Positions 26,096 through 34,924 are shown, counted from the first letter of the stretch. The stretch: DNA of 36,869 nt from an uncultured Opitutaceae bacterium (GCA_937902925.1 CALFNN010000034.1:1-36869), one strand, 5' to 3'. Translations and numbers: made by a program. The notes: generated by a model not told the origin, from the letters alone.

Positions 26096-27084
26096 CACAC
26101 GATCTTCAACTTGGGCAGGTCCTGGCCGTCGATGAGTCCCACGGGCTGGCCGCGCGCGTTGACCGCGATGAGGTCGTCGATCCGGTGCGCCTCGAACAAC
26201 CGCAGGGCGTCCACGCCGAGCGCATCGTCGCGAATGGTCTTGGGTGAACGCGTCATGAAGTCGGACACGGGCTTCCGCAGGAAGTCGGGCCCGGTGAGCG
26301 CGCTGCGCCGGAAGTCCCCGTCGGTGAGGATGCCCGTGAGGCGGCCGGATTTTTTCGCCACGAGGGCGATGCTGCCGCTCTTCGCCTTCGTCATCGCGAG
26401 GATCGCGTCCTGGGTCGAGACCGTGTCGGACGCGACCGGCAGCCGGTCGCCCGTCCGCATAATGTCGCGCACGCGCAGGAGCAGCACCCGGCCGAGATTG
26501 CCGGCCGGATGATAGCGGGCGAAGTCGTCGCGCGTCAGCCCGCGGGCCTCGAGCAGCACCATCGCGAGCGCATCGCCGAGGGCGAGCGCGGCCGTCGTGC
26601 TGGCCGTCGGGGCGAGTTCGAGCGGGCAGGCCTCGCGCCGCACGCGGTAGAGCAGGCGGAAGTCGGCGCCGCGGGCGAGATCGGAATCGGCGTGACCGGT
26701 GAAGGCCACGACCTTCAGGCCGAACCGTTTCAGCAGCGGCACGAGGCGGAGGATTTCGTCGGACTGCCCGCTGTTGCTCAGCAGGAATGCGAGATCGCCC
26801 TCGGCGCAAAGCCCGAGATCGCCGTGCAGCGCCTGCGTCGCATCGAGGAAACACGAGGCGACCCCGGTGCTGTTGAAGGTCGCGGCGATTTTCTGCGCGA
26901 TGTGGGCGGACTTGCCCACGCCGCTGAAGATCAGCTTGCCGCCCGCCGCGTTCACCGCCTCGACGGCCCGCGCCGTGGCGACGAATTCCCCGCCCAGGCT
27001 CTGCGCAGTCTCGGCGAGCGCGTTGCTCTCGATGCGGATGCAGGCGCGCGCGCGGGCGAGGGCGGATTTCGGTTGCAGGGCCAT
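26095..27084 (-). CDS. kdsD: Arabinose-5-phosphate isomerase (KpsF/GutQ family)
   Basis: The 329-residue product converts ribulose 5-phosphate to arabinose 5-phosphate, the first step of Kdo synthesis for lipopolysaccharide. The SIS domain (~35-185) shows IFSGVGKSAHIAQKIAATF, DATQALHGDLGL and LLSNSGQSDEI. Two CBS domains follow (~205-325): DIMRTGDRLPVA, ILTDGDFRRS, DFMTRSPKTI and GLIDGQDLPKLKIV. The length and order are those of KdsD. It is the first gene of a coupled pair with the oxidoreductase and is divergent from the LysM lipoprotein gene, with 75 bases for both promoters. Presence of this enzyme supports a Gram-negative envelope. Confidence 0.93.
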   Translation of the reverse strand: MALQPKSALARARACIRIESNALAETAQSLGGEFVATARAVEAVNAAGGKLIFSGVGKSAHIAQKIAATFNSTGVASCFLDATQALHGDLGLCAEGDLAFLLSNSGQSDEILRLVPLLKRFGLKVVAFTGHADSDLARGADFRLLYRVRREACPLELAPTASTTAALALGDALAMVLLEARGLTRDDFARYHPAGNLGRVLLLRVRDIMRTGDRLPVASDTVSTQDAILAMTKAKSGSIALVAKKSGRLTGILTDGDFRRSALTGPDFLRKPVSDFMTRSPKTIRDDALGVDALRLFEAHRIDDLIAVNARGQPVGLIDGQDLPKLKIV

Positions 27085-27159
27085 TTAGAGTTTGAGTAGC
27101 GGGACGAGGTTGCGGAATTTACGGCGAACCACTGCACGTTCAATCCCTTTCCCCGTCCG

Positions 27160-28044
27160 ATGACGCTCTCCCGAAAAATCCCGGCCCTGCTCGCGCTTGG
27201 CGCGTTGCTGCTCGGGGCGGGTTGCGGGGCGGGCGAGCGGACGCCGGTGGCCGCGGAGATTGACGAACCGTCCTACCGCGAAGGGCAGCAACTCAAGAAC
27301 CAGGGCCGCAATAACGAGGCGCTGGCGGCTTTCCTGCGGGTGATCGAGAAGCGCGGCGAACAGGCATCGGCGGAGTCGCACCTCGAGGCGGGGCTCATCT
27401 ATCTGAACAACATCCGGGATCCACTCGAGGCGGCCCATCAATTTAGAAAATATCTCGAGCTGCAGCCGAACTCGAAGCAGGCGGATCTCGTCCGCGGCCA
27501 GCTGGAAAACGCCAAGCGGCAATACGCCCTCATGTTGCACGGGCCGAATCCGCTGGAGGCCGTGCAGCCCGATTTGCAGGAACAGATCGACCGGCTGACC
27601 CGCGAGAACACCGAGTTGAAGGCGCAGCTGGCGGCGGCGCAGGCGAACGCCGCGTCTGCATTCGTGCGCCTTCCCCGGGTCGCCGCGGAGGCGGATCCCG
27701 CGGGCGGGAGCGCCGCGACGCCGGCGGCGATGCCGCCGATCGTGACGACGAACGATGCCGCGGTGGCGGCGGCGCCGCCCCCGCCGCCCGCGCCCGGCGG
27801 AAGCTCCGCTTTTTTTGCGTCTCCGGCCAGGCCGGCGACAGCCGGAACCTCCGCAAAACCCGCCGGCGGGCCTCCGGCTGGCCGCACCCACGTCGTCCAG
27901 CAGGGCGAAGGGCTGTTTGGCATCGCCAAGAAATATTACGGCGCGGGGTCGATGGCCCGCGTGCAGGCAATCTACGAGGCGAATCGCGACGTGATGAAAA
28001 ACGAAAACGACCTCCGGCCCGGGATGGAGCTGAAGATTCCCTAG
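27160..28044 (+). CDS. LysM-domain lipoprotein with TPR-like repeats
   Basis: The 294-residue lipoprotein has the lipobox LLGAGC with Cys at about residue 22. Residues ~38-110 form TPR-like helices (YREGQQLKNQGRNNEALAAF, AAHQFRKYLELQPNSKQAD). A coiled coil follows (~145-165, LQEQIDRLTRENTELKAQL), then a Pro/Ala-rich linker. The C-terminal LysM domain (~247-294: THVVQQGEGLFGIAKKYYG, IYEANRD, LRPGMELKIP) binds peptidoglycan. It probably tethers a membrane to the cell wall. The next gene starts 33 bases later. Confidence 0.9.
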   Translation: MTLSRKIPALLALGALLLGAGCGAGERTPVAAEIDEPSYREGQQLKNQGRNNEALAAFLRVIEKRGEQASAESHLEAGLIYLNNIRDPLEAAHQFRKYLELQPNSKQADLVRGQLENAKRQYALMLHGPNPLEAVQPDLQEQIDRLTRENTELKAQLAAAQANAASAFVRLPRVAAEADPAGGSAATPAAMPPIVTTNDAAVAAAPPPPPAPGGSSAFFASPARPATAGTSAKPAGGPPAGRTHVVQQGEGLFGIAKKYYGAGSMARVQAIYEANRDVMKNENDLRPGMELKIP

Positions 28045-28077
28045 TCCGCGGGCCCGACGCGCGACTCGCCGACCGTC

Positions 28078-29229
28078 ATGCCCCAGACCTCCCAGCGCAC
28101 CGCGGTGCTCACCGAGTCGGTCATTCGTGAAATGACGCGGGTCGCGCAGCAGCACGGCGCGATCAATCTCGCGCAGGGGTTTCCGGATTGGGATCCGCCG
28201 GCGGCCCTCATCCAGGCGGCGAAGGACGCGATGGACACGCACCGCCATCAATACGCGATCACGTGGGGTTCGCCGGAGCTGCGCGGGGCGCTGGCGGCCA
28301 AGCTCACGCGTTTCATGGGGCTGCTGGTCAATGGCGACCGCGAGCTGGTGGTGACGTGCGGTGCGACCGAGGCGATGATGGTGGCGGTGATGACCGTGTG
28401 CGACCCGGGCGAAAAGGTCGGGCTCTTCTCGCCATTCTACGAAAACTACTCGGCGGACGCGATTCTCTCCGGCGCCGTGCCGGTGCTCGTGCCGCTGCAT
28501 CCGCCGGACTACAAGTTCAACCCGGATGAACTGCGGCGCGCGTTCGCGGGCGGGCTGAAGGCGTTCGTGCTCTGCAACCCGTCGAACCCCTGCGGCCGGG
28601 TGTTCACGCGCGAGGAGCTGTTACAGATCGCGGCCCTGGCGGAGGAGTTCGACGTGTTCGTGATCACCGACGAGGTCTACGAGCACATCGTCTTCCCGCC
28701 GCACCGGCACGTTTATTTCGCGACGCTGCCGGGGATGGCGAAGCGCACGCTGAGCTGCTCCTCGCTGTCGAAAACTTTTTCGATCACCGGCTGGCGGATC
28801 GGCCACGTCCACGCCGCGCCGGAGATCATCGCGCAGGCGCGGAAGGTGCACGATTTCCTCACCGTAGGCGCCGCGGCGCCGCTGCAGCACGCGGTGGTGA
28901 CGGCCTTGAATTTCCCCGCGAGTTACTACGACGGTCTCGCGGCCGAGTATGCGGCGTCGCGCGACGTGCTCCTGGGCTACCTTGATCAGACTGGTTTGAG
29001 TTACACCCGGCCCGAGGGCGCGTATTTCGTAATGATCGACATCTCGCGATTTGGCTACGCGAGCGACGTGGAGTTTTCGCACTGGATGACGCGCGAGATC
29101 GGCGTCGCGCCGGTGCCGGGCTCGAGTTTCTTCGCGCCCGGCGAGAACCGCTACATCCGGCTCAACTTCGCGAAAAAACCGGCGACGCTCCACGCGGCAG
29201 GCGAGCGGTTGCTCAAGCTCACCCGATAG
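28078..29229 (+). CDS. Class I/II PLP-dependent aminotransferase
   Basis: The 383-residue fold-type I aminotransferase resembles the kynurenine/methionine aminotransferase (YbdL-like) subgroup. Motifs: NLAQGFPDWDPP (~30-41), YAITWGSPELR, CNPSNPCGRVFT for cofactor and carboxylate contacts, DEVYEHIVF with the Asp that pairs with the pyridine N, and SLSKTFSITGWRIGH with the Schiff-base Lys at about 232. The substrate is not determined by sequence; Met, Gln or aromatic amino acids are likely. It is unlikely to belong to the pyrimidine operon, which is on the other strand and has its own class III enzyme. Confidence 0.92.
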   Translation: MPQTSQRTAVLTESVIREMTRVAQQHGAINLAQGFPDWDPPAALIQAAKDAMDTHRHQYAITWGSPELRGALAAKLTRFMGLLVNGDRELVVTCGATEAMMVAVMTVCDPGEKVGLFSPFYENYSADAILSGAVPVLVPLHPPDYKFNPDELRRAFAGGLKAFVLCNPSNPCGRVFTREELLQIAALAEEFDVFVITDEVYEHIVFPPHRHVYFATLPGMAKRTLSCSSLSKTFSITGWRIGHVHAAPEIIAQARKVHDFLTVGAAAPLQHAVVTALNFPASYYDGLAAEYAASRDVLLGYLDQTGLSYTRPEGAYFVMIDISRFGYASDVEFSHWMTREIGVAPVPGSSFFAPGENRYIRLNFAKKPATLHAAGERLLKLTR

Positions 29230-29360
29230 GTCCGACTCGCTTCGATCCGGCGAGGCGTGGGATGGGGTTTCCACCCACTTCGAACAAATCGAGCCGGCAG
29301 CACCGAACCGACGGGCAAACCGACGGTCGGTCGTCGCGAGCCGCCCCGGCCCCGCCTCCC

Positions 29361-29567
29361 ATGAACAAACCATTGTCCATCGCGCTGCTGATCATCGGCT
29401 GCATCCTGGTCTACTACGGGATGAACGCCTCCGACTCGGTCGGTTCCGACGTTTCGCGCGCCGTCAGCGGGGCGCCGACGGACAAGACCATCTGGCTGAT
29501 CGTCGGCGGCGTATTGGCGGGGATCGTCGGCCTCTTCGGCCTCATCAATGGTTCGAAGTCCCGTTAA
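29361..29567 (+). CDS. DUF3185 family small membrane protein
   Basis: The 68-residue protein has two membrane spans (about 5-21 IALLIIGCILVYYG; about 45-62 WLIVGGVLAGIVGLFGLI) separated by a short loop with NASDSVGSDVSRAVSGAPTDK. This NASDS...DVSR...G.PTDK pattern is the signature of DUF3185. Function is unknown. The ATG at 29361 gives the family N-terminus (MNKPLSIALL); the upstream in-frame extension is not family-like. It is followed 24 bases later by another tiny membrane protein gene. Confidence 0.88.
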   Translation: MNKPLSIALLIIGCILVYYGMNASDSVGSDVSRAVSGAPTDKTIWLIVGGVLAGIVGLFGLINGSKSR

Positions 29568-29591
29568 ACCAAACTCAACCACCTTTATCTC

Positions 29592-29756
29592 ATGCTCAGC
29601 TGGACTCTCACGTTCTTGGTCGTGGCACTGATCGCCGGCGTGCTCGGATTTGGCGTGATCGCCGGAACTGCCGCGCAGATCGCGAAGATCTGTTTCGTGC
29701 TCTTCCTCGTATTTTTCGTCGTCAGCCTGTTGCGCGGTCGGGGGACCCCGGGCTGA
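29592..29756 (+). CDS. DUF1328 (UPF0391) small membrane protein
   Basis: The 54-residue protein is almost wholly hydrophobic, with two spans ([18 protein letters not shown] and [18 protein letters not shown]) joined by TAAQIAK and ending RGRGTPG. This fits the UPF0391/DUF1328 family, seen as YtjA in E. coli, of unknown role and often stress-related. It starts [11 protein letters not shown], the typical opening. It is too short for many gene callers. It pairs with the DUF3185 gene, probably in one transcript. Confidence 0.9.
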   Translation: MLSWTLTFLVVALIAGVLGFGVIAGTAAQIAKICFVLFLVFFVVSLLRGRGTPG

Positions 29757-29796
29757 GCCGGCGGCCGGGCGGCGTCCACCGGCTGCGAGGATCGGA

Positions 29797-31137
29797 TCAC
29801 ACCGCGCCGACCGCCTCGTCGAGAACGGCGAGGAGGAAATCGGCGTCGGCCTTCGTGATGTTCATCGGCGGCGCGAAACGGATCGTCTGGCCCCAGAGGC
29901 CGCCCTTGCCGAGGAGCAGGCCGAGTTCGCGGGCGTTTTCGACGGCCTGCGCGCACTCTTCCTTGCCCGGCTGTTTCGTCGCGCGGTCCTTTACGAACTC
30001 GATGCCGAGCATCAGGCCCTTGCCGCGCACGTCGCCGATGATCTTGTGCTTCGACTTCAATTTCTCGAGACCGACGAGGATGTAGTTGCCGAGCTTGAGG
30101 CAGTTTTCCTGGGTCTTTTCTTTTTCGATCACCTCGAGCACGGCCTTCCCGATGGCGCTGACGACGGGGTTGCCGCCGAAGGTGTTGAAATGGACTTTCT
30201 GCGCCATCGTCGCGGCGATCTTCGGGGTGGTGACGACGGCGGCGAGCGGTGCGCCGTTGCCGATGCCCTTGGCCATCGTGACGATGTCGGGGATGACGCC
30301 CTGCGTCTCGAAGCCCCAGAAATGCGTGCCCGTGCGCCCGAAACCGGTCTGCACCTCGTCCGCGATGCAGACGCCGCCGGCGGCGCGGACGTGTTCGTAG
30401 GCGTGCTTGAGATAGCCTTGGGGAAATTCGACGAAACCGCCGACGCCCTGGATCGACTCGGCGATGAACGCGGCGATTTTGCCGGGCGTGGCGTAGTCGA
30501 TTAGGTTCTTCACGTCCTCGGCATATTTGCGGCCGGCGTCAGGGTCGTCGTAGCCGAAGTGGCCGCGGTAGGGATAGGGCGCGATGGCGTGGTGGATGCC
30601 GAAGGAATGCGGCGTGTTGAACTTCCACGTGCTGTGCGCGGTGAGGCCCATCGCGGCGGGGCTGCCGCCGTGATAGCCGTTGCGGAGCGCGATGGCGTCG
30701 TAGTTGCCGGTCGAGAGGCGCGCCATCAGCATCGCGAGATCGTTGGCCTCGGAGCCGGAGTTGACGAAGTAGCAGACCTTCAGGTCGCCGGGCATCTTCG
30801 CGGCGAGTTTCTCGGCGTATTCCGCGATGTTCGGCTGGAGATAAATCGTGGTCGAGTGCTGCAGCGTCTCGTTCTGCTTGTTCGCGGCGGCGACGACGTG
30901 CGGATGGCAGTGGCCGACGCTGATCGTCACGATGCCGCCGAGACCGTCGAGGTAGCGCTTGCCCGTGTCATCCCAGACATACTGCATTTTCCCCTCCACG
31001 ATCATGATCGGCTTCTTGTAGTAGAGGAAGAGCCCGGGGTTGAGGTATTGCTTGCGCAACGCGAGCACCTGCTCGGCAGAGGGGCCGGTGTAAGGCGTGG
31101 GTCGGTGCGGCGTGGGCGGGAGAGGGATGGATTTCAT
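29797..31137 (-). CDS. AGXT2-like class III aminotransferase (beta-amino acid:pyruvate/glyoxylate)
   Basis: The 446-residue class III PLP enzyme has [48 protein letters not shown], the cofactor Asp in [14 protein letters not shown] and the Schiff-base Lys in [13 protein letters not shown] (~290). Its pattern is close to animal AGXT2, which transaminates beta-alanine and 3-aminoisobutyrate. That role fits the operon: dihydropyrimidinase upstream yields ureido acids that become beta-amino acids, and MmsA oxidises the semialdehyde produced. The ATG at 31137 is chosen over an in-frame TTG 36 bases upstream. It is the last gene of the operon. Substrate is inferred from context. Confidence 0.9.
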   Translation of the reverse strand: MKSIPLPPTPHRPTPYTGPSAEQVLALRKQYLNPGLFLYYKKPIMIVEGKMQYVWDDTGKRYLDGLGGIVTISVGHCHPHVVAAANKQNETLQHSTTIYLQPNIAEYAEKLAAKMPGDLKVCYFVNSGSEANDLAMLMARLSTGNYDAIALRNGYHGGSPAAMGLTAHSTWKFNTPHSFGIHHAIAPYPYRGHFGYDDPDAGRKYAEDVKNLIDYATPGKIAAFIAESIQGVGGFVEFPQGYLKHAYEHVRAAGGVCIADEVQTGFGRTGTHFWGFETQGVIPDIVTMAKGIGNGAPLAAVVTTPKIAATMAQKVHFNTFGGNPVVSAIGKAVLEVIEKEKTQENCLKLGNYILVGLEKLKSKHKIIGDVRGKGLMLGIEFVKDRATKQPGKEECAQAVENARELGLLLGKGGLWGQTIRFAPPMNITKADADFLLAVLDEAVGAV

Positions 31138-31194
31138 CGGCGAAGGGTTGGTGTGAGGCGAAGTGATGCGCAAAAATGCCGGGGTGACGAGCGG

Positions 31195-31494
31195 CTATTT
31201 GGCGGGTGCCTGCACCAGGGTCAGGCGGAACTCGTGCAGCTCCGCGCGCATCAGCCCGTCGGCGACCGCGGGATCGGCCGCCATGAACCGCCGCGCCTCC
31301 TCGAGCGAAGCGGCCTCGAGGATCGTGATGCCATAAGTGCCGTCGACACAGCGGCCGACGACCTGGACCTTGCCGGCCTTGAACTGGCCCTCGAGGTAAA
31401 CCCAGTGGCGGCCCATCGTGGCGCGCTCGAGTTCGGTGATCGTTCCGACGAAATCCGGACGAGGGGAGAGGATGCGGTAGATATATTGCGCCAT
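31195..31494 (-). CDS. YciI-like domain protein
   Basis: The 99-residue ferredoxin-like protein of the YCII superfamily begins MAQYIYRILSPRPDF and includes GRCVDGTYGITILEAASLEEARRFMAADPAV, the usual second half of the fold. These proteins often act as small lyases, hydrolases or dimeric stress proteins; no substrate is known here. It starts eight bases after the NCS1 permease stop and precedes the AGXT2-like gene by 57 bases, so it is inside the pyrimidine operon. The ATG at 31494 gives family length; the longer frame upstream overlaps the permease. Confidence 0.82.
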   Translation of the reverse strand: MAQYIYRILSPRPDFVGTITELERATMGRHWVYLEGQFKAGKVQVVGRCVDGTYGITILEAASLEEARRFMAADPAVADGLMRAELHEFRLTLVQAPAK

Positions 31495-31502
31495 GAGCAG
31501 AG

Positions 31503-33011
31503 TCAGGAACGCGGAGCGAGGTGGCGGAGCACGAGGTAGACGACGAAGGCCACGCCGAAGCCCACAAACCACGCGTAACTGTAGAGCGAGAGGAAGAGCG
31601 GTGCGACGTGCGTCGCGTCGATCGCGTTCACGTTGACGAGAAACCCCGGCAGGCTCGGCAGCGCCCCGGCGAGCAACGCGGCGATGGCGACCCAACTGAA
31701 GCCGCCGGAGTAATGGTATTCACCGTCGGCGAGGTAGAGATTGTGGACGTGCAGCCGGCGGCGGCGGTAAACGAAGTAGTCGGCGATCATGATGCCGCCG
31801 ATCGGGCCGAGCAGGGCGCTGTAGCCGACGAGCCACGTGAAGATGTAGCCGCTGGGGTCGGCGAGGAGTTTCCACGGCATCATCGCAATGCCGATGAGAC
31901 CGGTGATCAGTCCGCCGATGCGAAACGTGACCCGCTTGGGCGCGAGTTGGGCGAAGTCGTTGGCGGGTGAGACCACGTTGGCGGCGATGTTGGTGGCGAG
32001 CGTGGCGAGACAGAGGGCAAAGAGGGCGAGGACGAGCACGGCGGGATTCTTGAACCGCGTGATCACGTCGATCGGATTCCACAGCGTTTCCTTGTAGATG
32101 ATGGTGGTGGCCGAGGTGACCGCGACGCCGATGAACGAGTAGAGCGCCATCGTCGCCGGCAGCCCGATGGCCTGGCCGACGACCTGGTCGCGCTGCGACT
32201 TCGCGTAGCGCGAGAAGTCGGGGATGTTGAGCGAGAGCGTCGCCCAGAAGCCGATCATGCCGGTGAGCGAGGGGACGAAGACGGACCAGAACTGCCCCGC
32301 CTTGGGCTGGCCCGGATCGAATGCCGACGGTTGCGAGAGGATCGGGCCGAACCCGCCGGCGGCGCGCCACGCCCACCAGAGCAGCAGCAGGCCGAGGGCG
32401 ACGAGGAGAGGTGCCTTGAAGTTCAACAGCACGCGGATCGTGTCGATGCCGCGCCAGATGACCCACATGTTGATGCCCCAGAAAAACAGGAAGCAGGCGA
32501 AGTGAAGGGTCGTGATGCCGAGCAGCGGGAGAGCGGACCCGGTGGTGGTTGACGGGGCGAAGACCCCGAGAATCTTGTAGATGGCGTCGCCGCCGATCCA
32601 CGTCTGGATGCCGAACCACCCGCAGGCGACGAGCGCGCGCAAGAGGGCGGGGATGTTTGCGCCCGTTGTGCCGAACGAGGCGCGGCAGAAAACCGGGAAG
32701 GGAATGCCATAGCGAGTGCCGGCGTGGGCGTTCAGGATCATCGGGATCACGACGATGACGTTGCCGAGAAAGATTGTCAGCACCGCCTGCGACCAGTTCA
32801 TGCCACTGCCGATGAGGCCCGACGCGAGCATGTAGGTGGGGATGCAGGCCGACATCGACACCCAGAGCGCGGTGAAGCTGAGCACGCCCCACTTGCGCTG
32901 CGCCTGCGTGACCGGCGCGAGGTCGGCGTTGTAAAGATGGGAATGCCGGATCTGCTCGAGGTCGAACTCGACGTCAGGGGCGTTGTGGGCGAGGCCGGGG
33001 TCGGTGGGCAT
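31503..33011 (-). CDS. NCS1 family pyrimidine/hydantoin/allantoin transporter
   Basis: The 502-residue permease has about 12 membrane spans and belongs to the NCS1 (Mhp1/PucI/CodB) family. It starts with a cytoplasmic segment containing NADLAPVTQAQRKWGVLSFTALWVSMSA and has NIPDFSRYAKSQRD, the family's cytoplasmic motif, near the middle. Sodium- or proton-coupled uptake of uracil, thymine or a dihydropyrimidine is likely from the operon. The ATG at 33011 has no SD; the DNA directly upstream is a 7-bp repeat array belonging to the inserted cassette. Confidence 0.92.
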   Translation of the reverse strand: MPTDPGLAHNAPDVEFDLEQIRHSHLYNADLAPVTQAQRKWGVLSFTALWVSMSACIPTYMLASGLIGSGMNWSQAVLTIFLGNVIVVIPMILNAHAGTRYGIPFPVFCRASFGTTGANIPALLRALVACGWFGIQTWIGGDAIYKILGVFAPSTTTGSALPLLGITTLHFACFLFFWGINMWVIWRGIDTIRVLLNFKAPLLVALGLLLLWWAWRAAGGFGPILSQPSAFDPGQPKAGQFWSVFVPSLTGMIGFWATLSLNIPDFSRYAKSQRDQVVGQAIGLPATMALYSFIGVAVTSATTIIYKETLWNPIDVITRFKNPAVLVLALFALCLATLATNIAANVVSPANDFAQLAPKRVTFRIGGLITGLIGIAMMPWKLLADPSGYIFTWLVGYSALLGPIGGIMIADYFVYRRRRLHVHNLYLADGEYHYSGGFSWVAIAALLAGALPSLPGFLVNVNAIDATHVAPLFLSLYSYAWFVGFGVAFVVYLVLRHLAPRS

Positions 33012-33018
33012 TTTAAAA

Positions 33019-33046
33019 ATGACGAATGACGAATCACGAATGACGA
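33019..33046 (+). repeat. Heptamer array, left end of cassette A
   Basis: Four tandem 7-bp units in perfect register: ATGACGA, ATGACGA, ATCACGA, ATGACGA. The array lies seven bases before the NCS1 start codon (- strand) and is inverted relative to the array at 33514-33541. Confidence 0.85.
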
Positions 33047-33062
33047 GCGTCGGGGTCTGAGA

Positions 33063-33527
33063 TCAGGGCGTCGTGTTTCGCCAGATTCGGCTGAAGATGA
33101 GGTGAAGCGAGCGGGCTTCCTTCCAGAGTTCGCGTGCTTCGGGTTTCAGGCCGGGCTCGGCGGTGGAAATCATGCGGAGAAAGAACTTCGTTTCGCGGGC
33201 CTCTTTGCGACAGATGCCAATGCGGTGCCGGAAGTCCGCCCGCGATACGCCGTCGTCCGCTTCACAGTAACTCGCTCCGTCGCTTGTCGCCGCGCCGACC
33301 GGTTGATCGATCAGGCGGTTGTTTGCCGCGTTGAACGGAATTTTTTTAACAAAGCGAATGACTTCTTCGCCAAATCGCGCCGTGCGCTCCTCCAAGTCGT
33401 AGACCGGCGGTGGTGCATCTTCTCCCACGACGAACATCTCGGGCTCCGATGGGGTGACGCCCCAGAATGCCCGCTCACCGGCCGAACATTCCTCGGGTTC
33501 GTCCAGTTCTGTTTTGTCATCCGTCAT
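33063..33527 (-). CDS. Four-helix bundle protein (23S rRNA IVP family), copy A
   Basis: The 154-residue product is of the 23S rRNA intervening-sequence-protein type. The core (from ~47) reads YDLEERTARFGEEVIRFVKKIP, then TSDGASYCEADDGVSRADFRHRIGICRKEARETKFFLRMI, then a final helix LWKEARSLHLIFSRIWR. The first 46 residues (MTDDKTELDEPEECSAGER...) are an acidic extension unlike the family. Its ATG is formed by the third heptamer of the array. Family members assemble as homopentamers and bind nucleic acid (as in the Avd relatives of diversity-generating retroelements). Here no reverse transcriptase or rRNA is nearby. Role unknown. Confidence 0.82.
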   Translation of the reverse strand: MTDDKTELDEPEECSAGERAFWGVTPSEPEMFVVGEDAPPPVYDLEERTARFGEEVIRFVKKIPFNAANNRLIDQPVGAATSDGASYCEADDGVSRADFRHRIGICRKEARETKFFLRMISTAEPGLKPEARELWKEARSLHLIFSRIWRNTTP

Positions 33528-33541
33528 TCGAAATTCGTCAT
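33514..33541 (-). repeat. Heptamer array, right end of cassette A
   Basis: Read on the - strand: ATGACGA, ATTTCGA, ATGACGG, ATGACAA, four units in register. It abuts the dihydropyrimidinase stop codon and supplies the ATG of the four-helix-bundle gene (third unit). Confidence 0.82.
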
Positions 33542-34924
33542 TTAGAGATGACTCGGCTTCCGTTTCAGGAACTGCCCGCGGCCGAGCGTGCCGGTGAACT
33601 GGCCGTCGCGGGCCGCGACCTGACCGCGGACGGTGACCACGCTCGCGCGGCCCTCGAGCGGCCAGCCTTCGAACGCGCTGTAGTCGACCGCCATGTGCTG
33701 GGTCTTCACGGAGATTTTCCCGCGATAGTTCGGATCGAAGACGACGAGGTCGGCGTCGGCGCCGGGCTGGATCGCGCCTTTCCGCGGGAAGAGGTCGAAC
33801 TGTTTCGCGACCTGCGTGCTCGCGACGTTGACCATGGTGTGCAGATCGATCTTCCCGGTCTTCACGCCGTAGGTGTAGAGGAGGTTGACGCGCTCCTCGA
33901 GCGACGGAATGCCGTTGGGGATCTTGGTGAAATCGTCCTTGCCCATCGGCTTTTGCTGCGCGAAGTCGAACGGCGCATGGTCGGTCGCCACAGTGTTGAT
34001 GAGGCCGTCGCGCAGACCGTGCCACAGCACGGACTGGTTCCGGGCGTCGCGCAGCGGGGGGGACATCACGAATTTCGCACCCTCGAAGTCCGGCTTTTCG
34101 GCATAGGTTTTGTCGAGCGTGAGGTATTGGATGAGCGTCTCGACGCCGACGCGCACGCCGCGTTGGCGCGCCGCGATCGCCTGATCGAGCGCCTCCTTGC
34201 ACGAGAGGTGAACGATGTAGGTCGCGGCTCCGGTGAGCTCGGCGAAAGTCATCAAGTGGTGCACGCCCTCGGCCTCGACGGCGGGTGGGCGGCTTTCGTG
34301 GTGCTGGCCGGGATCGGTCTTGCCGGCGGCAAGGAGTTCCTTGCAGCGCTCGGCGACGAGCGTCTCGTTTTCGCAGTGCGCCGTGACGACGACGCCGAGT
34401 TCCTTCGCGAGCTTGAGCGTGTGGTAGAGCTCGGTGTCGTCGATCCCGAAGGCACCCTTGTAGGCGAGGAAAATTTTGAAGGAGCTGATGCCGCGCTGCA
34501 CGATCTCGCGGAGCTGGGTCTCGGACCGGGCGTCGAATTTGGTGACGCCCATGTGAAATGTGAAATCGCAGGCCGACTTGCCGACCGCCTGGGACATCCA
34601 CAGCTCGAAGGATTGCAGCGCGTCGTCCTTGCGCGCGGGGCAGCACATCTCGATGAGCGTGGTCGTGCCGCCGACGAGCGCGGCCTGCGAACCGGTCACG
34701 TAGGTGTCCTTGGCCAACGTTCCCATGAACGGCAGGTAGATGTGGACGTGCGGATCGATGAAGCCGGGGAAAACGTATTTTCCCGTGGCATCGATGACCT
34801 CGGCGCCGGCCGGCACGGAGAGGTTGCGATCGATGCGCGTGATCGTTTCGCCCTCGCAATAGATGTCGGCCGTGTAGCGGGAGTCGGCGGTGACGATTTC
34901 GCCGTTTTTAATCAGGAGTGACAT
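33542..34924 (-). CDS. hydA: Dihydropyrimidinase/hydantoinase
   Basis: The 460-residue amidohydrolase opens the ring of dihydrouracil and dihydrothymine, the second step of reductive pyrimidine breakdown. Metal ligands are visible: DPHVHIY (His59, His61), AYKG (Lys156, carboxylated), TAHCEN (His183), YIVHLS (His239) and ATDHAPF (Asp315). Further family blocks are NGIPSLEERV and GADADLVVFDP. The N-terminus MSLLIKNGEIVTAD is the family start, so the gene is intact. No SD precedes the ATG; the start codon and codons 2-3 lie within the first heptamer of the cassette B array. The stop touches cassette A. Confidence 0.95.
   Translation of the reverse strand: MSLLIKNGEIVTADSRYTADIYCEGETITRIDRNLSVPAGAEVIDATGKYVFPGFIDPHVHIYLPFMGTLAKDTYVTGSQAALVGGTTTLIEMCCPARKDDALQSFELWMSQAVGKSACDFTFHMGVTKFDARSETQLREIVQRGISSFKIFLAYKGAFGIDDTELYHTLKLAKELGVVVTAHCENETLVAERCKELLAAGKTDPGQHHESRPPAVEAEGVHHLMTFAELTGAATYIVHLSCKEALDQAIAARQRGVRVGVETLIQYLTLDKTYAEKPDFEGAKFVMSPPLRDARNQSVLWHGLRDGLINTVATDHAPFDFAQQKPMGKDDFTKIPNGIPSLEERVNLLYTYGVKTGKIDLHTMVNVASTQVAKQFDLFPRKGAIQPGADADLVVFDPNYRGKISVKTQHMAVDYSAFEGWPLEGRASVVTVRGQVAARDGQFTGTLGRGQFLKRKPSHL

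Larger units (their letters stand above)
33019..33541 (-). mobile_element. Cassette A: four-helix-bundle gene between inverted heptamer arrays
   Basis: The unit of 523 bp fills the gap between the NCS1 permease start and the dihydropyrimidinase stop, which it touches without a single spare base. Each end is a four-unit array of a 7-bp repeat, in inverted orientation, with one small gene inside. Transposition is inferred from the ends and from the second cassette at 34918-35371; no transposase is present. Confidence 0.45.

Noticed and set aside
33563-34859. Longer frame reaching from the IVP copy A gene back through the dihydropyrimidinase gene
   Set aside because: Only the part after 33527 resembles a protein family; the rest is an off-frame reading of the dihydropyrimidinase gene.
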